Shown: positions 7,046 to 11,784 of the stretch, piece by piece
How positions within the stretch are numbered: the first letter of the stretch is position 1
How the letters are laid out: each line of letters opens with the position of its first letter
NCBI GenBank assembly: GCA_902766815.1
Contig: CACXEZ010000042.1
Span: 1-11,784, forward strand
DNA: 11,784 nt
Source of the DNA: an uncultured Erysipelotrichaceae bacterium
Lineage (GTDB): Bacteria; Bacillota_I; Bacilli_A; RF39; UBA660
Direction: 5' to 3'
Made by a program: the position numbers and the translations under genes
The notes under the pieces: generated by a model
Told to the model about the DNA's origin: nothing
What the model saw: the letters and a program-made list of their open reading frames with translations, nothing else
The model's database searches: none

Positions 7046-7079
7046 TGAAATGGATTTTAATAATTCATTTTATTTTTTT
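7046..7079 (+). terminator. Terminator after the GH25 gene
   Basis: AAATGGATT (7048-7056) pairs with AATTCATTT (7062-7070), including one G-T pair, around a 5-nt loop. A run of seven T follows at 7073-7079. Confidence 0.75.
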
Positions 7080-7090
7080 CTATGAAACGA

Positions 7091-7119
7091 CAATATTTTG
7101 GTAGTTAAATCTATATACT
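7091..7119 (+). promoter_or_regulatory. SigE-like sporulation promoter for spoIIP
   Basis: CAATATT (7091-7097), 14-bp spacer, TATATACT (7112-7119). Against the mother-cell SigE consensus as I know it (KMATATT, 13-15 bp, CATACAMT) this matches 6 of 7 and 6 of 8. No comparable sigma-A promoter is seen, and spoIIP is a SigE-class gene in Bacillus. AT-rich sequence makes chance matches possible. Confidence 0.45.
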
Positions 7120-7138
7120 TATACTTAAGGTGATTGTT

Positions 7139-8179
7139 ATGGCTCATAAACATATGAAATTGAAAAATCCTCGAACTAAGAAAAGATTTACTAAGTTAAA
7201 GATATTTTTTTATCTCATGATTATTTATGTTGGTTTTTCTTATACTTTTTATTATTCTTTGAAAAATACGAAAAGAGTAACTAATGAGCAATTTATTAAT
7301 TTGATGGTTTCGTCAGGTAATGCTAATATTCTTGGTCAATATAAGTTACCTAATTTGATTAATGCAACAATGAAATTTATTTTGAATATAGATTTTAAGA
7401 ACCCTTCTACTATACTTGATAGCAGTATTTTGAAATATGGTAAAAAAGAGGTTAAGACAGATAAGACTATAAAGCTTGAATATAATGATGATTATAGTGA
7501 TATGGAAGAGTTAAAGACAATTAGTGATTATATAGAAGATCCTAATCCTAAGGAAACTAAGGAACCTGTTATTTATTTATATAATTCTCATCAGTTGGAA
7601 AATTATAGTAATGATAATTTAGATGTATATGGTATTACTCCTAATGTTATGATGGCTACTTATGTTTTAAGGGAAAAATTGAATGAATTAGGTATTTCTA
7701 GTATTGTTGAAGAGGCTAATATGAGTGATATTTTATCTCAAAATGGTTGGAATTATTCTTATTCTTATCAGGCATCTCGTGGTTTGTTGGAAGATAAGAA
7801 AAAGAAGTATAGCAGTTTAAAGTATTTTATTGATATTCATAGAGATAGCATTGGTAAATCTGGAACTACTGTTAAAATTGGAAATATTACTTATGCTAAG
7901 GTGCTTTTTGTGATTGGATTAGATTATAATGGATGGGAAGCAAACTATCAATTTTCAGAAAAGCTGAATAAAACTATAGAGGATAATTATCCAGGACTAT
8001 CTAGGGGAATTATGAAAAAAACTGGGATGAATGTCAATGGAATTTATAATCAGGATATTAGTCCTAATTGTATTTTAATTGAAGTAGGAGGTGTGGAGAA
8101 TAGTATTGAAGAGGTTTATGAAACAATGAGTGCTTTAGCAAATGTACTTAGTCAATATATTAAAGGAGATATATCATGA
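7139..8179 (+). CDS. spoIIP: Stage II sporulation protein P
   Basis: A 346-aa SpoIIP family protein (PF07454): a peptidoglycan amidase/endopeptidase that, with SpoIID and SpoIIM, thins septal wall and drives engulfment of the forespore. It has a basic cytoplasmic N-terminus, one membrane span (~22-40), a linker (~41-140) and the zinc-amidase-like catalytic domain from ~143. Candidate metal/catalytic residues are His151 (YNSHQ), Glu191 or Glu192, His234 (DIHRD) and Glu315 (ILIEVGG). The motif normally reading HTH is NSH here, so the first His is replaced by Asn. ATG 7139 is chosen because AAGGTGA (7127-7133) lies 5 nt upstream; a GTG at 7130 overlaps that site. The stop overlaps the next gene's ATG (ATGA at 8176). 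Neither spoIID nor spoIIM is in the window. Confidence 0.92.
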   Translation: MAHKHMKLKNPRTKKRFTKLKIFFYLMIIYVGFSYTFYYSLKNTKRVTNEQFINLMVSSGNANILGQYKLPNLINATMKFILNIDFKNPSTILDSSILKYGKKEVKTDKTIKLEYNDDYSDMEELKTISDYIEDPNPKETKEPVIYLYNSHQLENYSNDNLDVYGITPNVMMATYVLREKLNELGISSIVEEANMSDILSQNGWNYSYSYQASRGLLEDKKKKYSSLKYFIDIHRDSIGKSGTTVKIGNITYAKVLFVIGLDYNGWEANYQFSEKLNKTIEDNYPGLSRGIMKKTGMNVNGIYNQDISPNCILIEVGGVENSIEEVYETMSALANVLSQYIKGDIS

Positions 8180-8496
8180 AACATAAGAAATTGGTTAAAT
8201 TTTGTTTTGGACTTCTTATACTTGTTTTTTTATGTTCTTATTTTATTGAAATTAGTGGTTATTATGAATATAATTTGGCGAATAAAAAAAATTTAACAGA
8301 GGAGCAAATTAAGAAGTTTGAAAGTGATGTTAAAGAAGGAAAAGATATTGATTTGAACCATTATTTAGAGGACACTAAAATTGATTACTCTAATAAGTTG
8401 ACAAAGACTACAAGTGCTACTAATTTAAAATTAAATGAGTATTTAAAGAACTTTATTGCAAATACGTTTAAGGTATTAGAAAAACTTGTTGGATAA
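8176..8496 (+). CDS. Small membrane protein coupled to spoIIP, unknown
   Basis: A 106-aa protein whose ATG overlaps the spoIIP stop by four bases (ATGA) and which has its own strong Shine-Dalgarno site AAAGGAG (8162-8168). It has a basic start (MKHKK), one hydrophobic segment (~7-26) and an outward-facing region. That region begins EISGYYEYNL, continues with a charged helix (LTEEQIKKFESDVKEGKDID, ~40-59) and ends in a predicted amphipathic helix (~84-105, NEYLKNFIANTFKVLEKLVG). There is no catalytic motif and I do not recognise a family. The tight coupling suggests it works with SpoIIP at the engulfing septum, for example as an adaptor or positional partner. That is inference from position only. 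Confidence 0.85.
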   Translation: MKHKKLVKFCFGLLILVFLCSYFIEISGYYEYNLANKKNLTEEQIKKFESDVKEGKDIDLNHYLEDTKIDYSNKLTKTTSATNLKLNEYLKNFIANTFKVLEKLVG

Positions 8497-8567
8497 TTGA
8501 CAGTATGTGTCTAGTCATAAGAAAAAGATTATCAGATTTGTAGATTTTGTGTCTTTTAGGTGTTAAT

Positions 8568-8582
8568 ATGAATAAAAGGTGA
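8568..8582 (+). other. Possible minimal upstream ORF (MNKR-stop) before the LCP gene
   Basis: ATG 8568 with AGGTG (8558-8562) 5 nt upstream opens a four-codon frame ending in TGA 8580-8582. The AAAAGGTGA that forms its end is also the Shine-Dalgarno site of the LCP gene. It may couple ribosome arrival to the main start, or be chance. Confidence 0.25.
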
Positions 8583-8587
8583 TGTTT

Positions 8588-10507
8588 ATGAGAAAAAAAA
8601 AGAGGAAACCTAATTTATTTCAAAAATTTTTTTCTTGGTTGTTTATTTTATTATCTGCTATTTTGACTGGATCTATTATTGTTCTTAATGTTCTTGATTT
8701 AATGCATTTGTGTTTTGTGATTTTAGTTCTTGCTTTCATGTGTTTTGTTGTAGTACATCTTGTGAAGAAACGAAAAGTGTTTGGTTATTTTTTAGGTGTT
8801 ATTTTAGGAGCAATTCTTTTATTTTTAACGATTAATGTTGGCAAAACAGTTTCTTTTTTAAATGGATTAGAATTAGACTACAAAACTTATCATTATTCGG
8901 TTGTTGTTTTAGGTGATAGTGATTATCAAAAATTAAGAGATATTAGTAATAAAAAGCTAGGATTTTATGATGATGGTAGTAAAGAAATGGAAAAAGCATT
9001 AGCTAAGATCAAAAAAAAGGTTGAAGTTGAAGCTGTTTCATATGATGATACGCATCAATTGTCTAATTCTTTGATTGATAGTGATATTGATGCTATGCTA
9101 ATTGAAAATACTTATTTAGATATTTTAGATGAGAGTATAGTGATAGATGGCATTACTTTTAAATCTTTAGTCCGTAAAATTTATGAGTTTGCTGTTTTAA
9201 CAAAGACATCTGATATTTCTAAAGATATTAACGTTACTAAAAAGCCTTTTAATATTTATATTAGTGGTATTGATACTTATGGAGAAATTTCTAGTGTTTC
9301 TAGAAGTGATGTTAATATGATAATTACGGTAAATCCTACTACTCAGCAGATTTTATTTACTTCTATTCCAAGAGATTATTATGTAAAACTTCATGGTAGA
9401 AGTGGTTATAAGGATAAACTTACTCATGCAGGTCTTTATGGTATTGATATGTCTATCCACACTTTGGAAGATTTGCTAGATACTGAAATTAATTATTATG
9501 TCAAGGTTAATTTTACTAGTGTTGTAAAAATTGTAAATGCGATTGATGGCGTTCGCGTATATTCTGATTATGATTTTACTTCTGTTGATAATTATCATTA
9601 CAATAAAGGATATAATGATTTAAATGGGGAAGAGGCTCTATCTTTTGCTAGAGAACGAAAAGCTTTTGCTACAGGCGATAGGCAAAGAATTAAAAATCAG
9701 CAGGCTCTTCTTAGTGCTATTTTTGATAAAGTAATTAGTAAGGAAATTATTACCAAGTATAGCAAGTTATTAGATTCTGCAAGTGGATTAATGGTTACGA
9801 ATATGAAAATGTCTAGAATGACTGCTTTGGTTCGATTACAATTAGCTAAAAGTTATTCTTGGAATTTAGTAATGAATAGTTTGAATGGAGAGGATAGTAG
9901 TAATTATACTTATTCTGCACCTTCGGTTAAATCTTATGTTATGGAACCAAGCGATACAAGTGTTAGTTATGCTCATGATTTAATTTTAAAAGTATTAAAT
10001 GGTGAGGTTTTAGACAAGAATGAGACTGATAATGTTGTAAATAAGTCTTCTACTGTGACATCTTATGAAACAGGCAAGGATACTCGTTCTATTGAAAATA
10101 GTAATTCACTCGAAAATAATAGTTCAACTTCTAAAAATAATGTTAGAGATCAGAATAATTTTCAAGTTCAACTTGGTAGAAATAGTGTGCAATTTTTTGA
10201 GGGAGATACTTATGTTTATTATGGATATACAGCTACTTATCAGGGAAATGATGTTACTAAAAGTAGTGATTTGACAGAGAGATTTACAATTAATGGCAAA
10301 AACTTTGATGATTATAAAGAGTTAGTTTTATATATTAGTAGACTTTCTGCGGGAGAATATACAGTTATTTATACAATTACTTATCGAGAAGAAAGCGTTA
10401 AGTTAAAACAGAATGTTTTAATTGAGAAAATAAGTGCGAATGAAAATTCATTGAAGGATATTGAATTAGAAGAAGATAATTATGTTGATTTGGAGGATGT
10501 TGATTAA
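8588..10507 (+). CDS. LytR-CpsA-Psr (LCP) family polymer ligase with C-terminal Ig-like domain
   Basis: A 639-aa LCP protein. LCP enzymes move undecaprenyl-phosphate-linked anionic or capsular polymers onto peptidoglycan at the outer membrane face. Order of parts: basic N-terminus, three predicted membrane spans (~13-35, 40-58, 66-84), an accessory domain (~100-215), the LCP core (~219-385), a helical tail (~386-470), a Ser/Asn/Thr-rich linker (~478-525), an Ig-like beta domain (~526-614) and an acidic end (~622-639). Core residues visible are Arg239/Asp241 (SRSD), Arg262 (SIPRDYYV), Arg355/Arg357 (FARERKAF) and GDRQRIKNQQ (363-372). ATG 8588 is preferred because AAAGGTGA (8575-8582) lies 5 nt upstream; in-frame GTG 8579 and ATG 8582 overlap that site. 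It is much longer than typical LCP proteins (about 300-500 aa), because of the extra membrane spans and the Ig-like tail. The polymer attached is unknown. Confidence 0.93.
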   Translation: MRKKKRKPNLFQKFFSWLFILLSAILTGSIIVLNVLDLMHLCFVILVLAFMCFVVVHLVKKRKVFGYFLGVILGAILLFLTINVGKTVSFLNGLELDYKTYHYSVVVLGDSDYQKLRDISNKKLGFYDDGSKEMEKALAKIKKKVEVEAVSYDDTHQLSNSLIDSDIDAMLIENTYLDILDESIVIDGITFKSLVRKIYEFAVLTKTSDISKDINVTKKPFNIYISGIDTYGEISSVSRSDVNMIITVNPTTQQILFTSIPRDYYVKLHGRSGYKDKLTHAGLYGIDMSIHTLEDLLDTEINYYVKVNFTSVVKIVNAIDGVRVYSDYDFTSVDNYHYNKGYNDLNGEEALSFARERKAFATGDRQRIKNQQALLSAIFDKVISKEIITKYSKLLDSASGLMVTNMKMSRMTALVRLQLAKSYSWNLVMNSLNGEDSSNYTYSAPSVKSYVMEPSDTSVSYAHDLILKVLNGEVLDKNETDNVVNKSSTVTSYETGKDTRSIENSNSLENNSSTSKNNVRDQNNFQVQLGRNSVQFFEGDTYVYYGYTATYQGNDVTKSSDLTERFTINGKNFDDYKELVLYISRLSAGEYTVIYTITYREESVKLKQNVLIEKISANENSLKDIELEEDNYVDLEDVD

Positions 10508-10829
10508 AATAGCTTGAAAAATTTTACCGTTAATTAAATCTGGCTTATTCAGTTGTTACTATTTACAGTCGATTTAATCTTTAAAAATAAGAAAATTCTT
10601 TAAATATAGCTGCAAAAATTTAATAAGAAATATCTAATTTATGGCTATTTCAACTATAATTTGTATAAATTTTTTCATGTAATGTCTTATTTTAAAAGGA
10701 TTTATATTTTAAATTTAGCTATCAATAGTAACATTGAGTTAAATATATATTTAAAAAAAGTTAACATAAAGTATTGACAAAGTAGTTAATTTGTAGTAAA
10801 GTATATAGCCAATCAGGGGGAATTGATTT
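10508..10829. other. 322-bp AT-rich intergenic region
   Basis: I see no convincing gene on either strand. It holds one weak hairpin with a T run (AATTT 10658-10662 / AAATT 10667-10671, then TTTT to 10675) that might terminate the LCP transcript. A distant inverted pair ATAGC (10606-10610) / GCTAT (10643-10647) is also present. The promoter and short repeats for the next gene are at its right end. In a window where most gaps are 20-90 bp it is unusually long. Confidence 0.6.
10774..10802 (+). promoter_or_regulatory. Probable promoter for the two unknown genes, framed by repeats
   Basis: TTGACA (10774-10779), 17-bp spacer, TAAAGT (10797-10802): perfect -35, imperfect -10. TAAAGTAT occurs at 10767-10774 and again at 10797-10804, exactly 30 bp apart, with a further AAAGTA at 10779. 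An ACAAA/TTTGT inverted pair (10777-10781 / 10790-10794) sits in the spacer. Confidence 0.6.
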
Positions 10830-11276
10830 ATGGATAGAGAATTAAAAGGATTGGTTATAGAGATTTTATCTATTGTATTACTTCTTATTATTGTCGTACC
10901 GATCTGTGTGAATGCTAGTAGTGAATATCGTTTTAAGAAAAGTGCTATATCGGTTGGAAACAAATCTAATGTAGATATTTCAAATAAAGGGGAATATAAA
11001 GAAATTAAAGTTACTAGTGGTGTAGATGAATCAGTAAAAATGAATCTCATTATGAAAATTAGTAAATTTAATGATGATTATTTGGTTTATTTGGATGACA
11101 ATATCTATAATCTCAATGATTTAGAGTGTACTGAAGATGAAAATTATCAGTATTATAATTTGGGAGTTTATGAGATTGAAAAGCAAAGGACGTTTCGATT
11201 TAAGATTAAGGTAAAAGACAAATCGTATTATGATGAAACAATTAGTTATGGATTTTATACTGAAGGATTTATGTAA
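10830..11276 (+). CDS. Secreted or membrane-anchored protein of unknown function (148 aa)
   Basis: After a short charged start (MDRELKG), residues ~8-27 are strongly hydrophobic, ending in PICVNAS. This could be a signal peptide cleaved after VNA or an uncleaved anchor. The ~120-residue exterior part is rich in Lys/Asp/Tyr with alternating polar and hydrophobic residues, suggesting beta strands. A single Cys (in LECTED) lies outside the hydrophobic part. No recognised family or catalytic motif. The Shine-Dalgarno site AGGGGG (10815-10820) is 9 nt upstream of ATG. The next gene starts immediately after its stop, so the two form an operon closed by the terminator at 11509. Confidence 0.85.
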   Translation: MDRELKGLVIEILSIVLLLIIVVPICVNASSEYRFKKSAISVGNKSNVDISNKGEYKEIKVTSGVDESVKMNLIMKISKFNDDYLVYLDDNIYNLNDLECTEDENYQYYNLGVYEIEKQRTFRFKIKVKDKSYYDETISYGFYTEGFM

Positions 11277-11510
11277 ATGAATGACGATTATACGAAATAT
11301 TTATCTGTTGATAATGGACATGGGATTTTAATTTCTAGGAATGATGCAAATCTTTTGGATAATTATCATATTGATTATTATAATTGTTCTAATTTGAAAG
11401 AGTTGATTCTCTTAATTAAAGAATATTTAGATGAAGATTATGATGAAGAATTAGAAAGTGTTTTGATGAATCTTAGTGAAGTTCATTATTATCAGGAAAC
11501 GAATAAATAA
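11277..11510 (+). CDS. Small acidic protein of unknown function (77 aa)
   Basis: Starts at the base after the stop of the preceding gene, with GAAGGA (11262-11267) inside that gene as Shine-Dalgarno site. The product has no membrane segment and is strongly acidic. An N-terminal part holds NGHGILISRNDANLLDNY (~13-30), then comes a helix with a DEDYDEELESVL run (~52-63), and it ends HYYQETNK. I do not recognise a family. The layout, an envelope protein followed by a small acidic cytoplasmic protein, is compatible with a partner, chaperone or regulator role, but nothing in the sequence decides between these. Confidence 0.78.
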   Translation: MNDDYTKYLSVDNGHGILISRNDANLLDNYHIDYYNCSNLKELILLIKEYLDEDYDEELESVLMNLSEVHYYQETNK

Positions 11511-11538
11511 GATTGGCAGGTGCTAATCTTTTTATTTT
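11509..11538 (+). terminator. Strong intrinsic terminator of the unknown gene pair
   Basis: AAGATTGGC (11509-11517) pairs with GCTAATCTT (11522-11530), one G-T pair, around a 4-nt loop, then T-rich sequence to 11538. The 5' arm begins in the stop codon. Confidence 0.88.
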
Positions 11539-11710
11539 GGTGATGGTTAAAATGGATGTCAACTAGGGAATTAATTTTTAAATTTAACATATAATAAAGA
11601 TGAAAATGCGAAAAAAAGCTAAAAAATGTTTCTTAAAACAGTGTCAATAGTTTTTGAAAATGTCTCAAAATAATTTAATCATTTGCGGGATTTTTTCTCA
11701 ACTTTTAGAT

Positions 11711-11784
11711 GCCTATGGCCGGCAAGGCCCTTCATTTCTTTTACGAAAAAGAAACGAAGCAAAGAAACCGGGGAATGATTAAGA
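11711..11784. repeat. GC-richer, palindrome-dense segment at the right edge, possible interspersed repeat
   Basis: GCCT (11711-11714) pairs with AGGC (11725-11728) around GCCGGC. Next to it, CTTC-a-TTTCTTTT (11730-11742) pairs with AAAAGAAA-c-GAAG (11747-11759) in a near-perfect 12-bp hairpin with a 4-nt loop. Base composition differs sharply from the AT-rich DNA before it. No reading frame is evident and the segment runs off the window, so its end and identity are unseen. Confidence 0.45.

Noticed and set aside
8497..8525. TTGACA right after the 106-aa gene as an LCP promoter
   Set aside because: No acceptable -10 box lies 16-18 bp downstream; the closest candidate (CATAAG) leaves a 13-bp spacer.
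10751..11050. Minus-strand ORF opposite the 148-aa gene
   Set aside because: It covers the promoter and start of a better-supported + strand gene and looks like a shadow of its codon pattern.
11600..11650. 16-codon basic ORF after the last gene
   Set aside because: No Shine-Dalgarno site, trivial length and Lys-rich composition expected from A-rich DNA.
1..11784. Reassigned genetic code (UGA = Trp) suggested by Mollicutes-like composition
   Set aside because: spoIIP ends at TGA in an ATGA overlap and Trp is encoded by TGG throughout.
1..11784. CRISPR arrays, transposases, tRNA or rRNA genes
   Set aside because: No regularly spaced repeats, transposase-like proteins, or tRNA/rRNA sequence signatures were seen.

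Overview
The window comes from a low-GC Gram-positive bacterium of the Bacillota, probably a Bacilli-like lineage. The evidence is strong A/T bias, purine-rich Shine-Dalgarno sites, sigma-A promoters close to consensus, a tRNA-sensing T-box leader, SepF/DivIVA division proteins and a SpoIIP sporulation hydrolase. TGA serves as a stop (end of spoIIP) and TGG encodes Trp, so this is the standard bacterial code and not the Mycoplasma code. All recognised genes lie on the + strand.

Layout. (1) 1-659: C-terminal part of a phosphodiester glycosidase (NAGPA-domain) gene, cut by the window edge. (2) 702-1649: a promoter, sepF and divIVA as a tight two-gene unit, then a hairpin terminator. (3) 1700-5246: a consensus promoter, an isoleucine-type T-box leader with its terminator, an undescribed basic 42-codon ORF whose stop overlaps the next start by ATGA, and ileS. 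The sepF-divIVA-ileS order is the classic Gram-positive division cluster in reduced form (no ylmG or ylmH). IleRS is the long, type-2 form and carries a GIHH signature in place of HxGH. (4) 5249-5710: a short-leader promoter and a solitary sufU-type Fe-S scaffold/sulfur-transfer gene. (5) 5712-7079: a membrane-anchored GH25 muramidase with Ig-like ectodomains, with its own promoter and terminator. (6) 7091-8496: spoIIP preceded by a SigE-like promoter and translationally coupled (ATGA) to a 106-aa single-pass membrane protein of unknown function. (7) 8588-10507: an unusually long LCP-family cell-wall polymer transferase with an extra C-terminal Ig-like domain. (8) 10508-10829: an AT-rich 322-bp gap ending in a promoter framed by short repeats. 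(9) 10830-11538: two small unknown genes, the first secreted or membrane-anchored and the second acidic and cytoplasmic, closed by a strong terminator. (10) 11539-11784: noncoding, ending in a distinctly GC-richer, palindrome-dense segment that looks like the edge of an interspersed repeat.

Functionally the window is mostly envelope biology: septum formation (SepF, DivIVA), peptidoglycan cleavage (GH25, SpoIIP) and attachment of anionic or capsular polymers (LCP). IleRS and SufU are the housekeeping genes. The items most worth a second look are the coupled ORF between the T-box and ileS, the GIHH IleRS, the unknown SpoIIP partner and the unknown gene pair near the right end.
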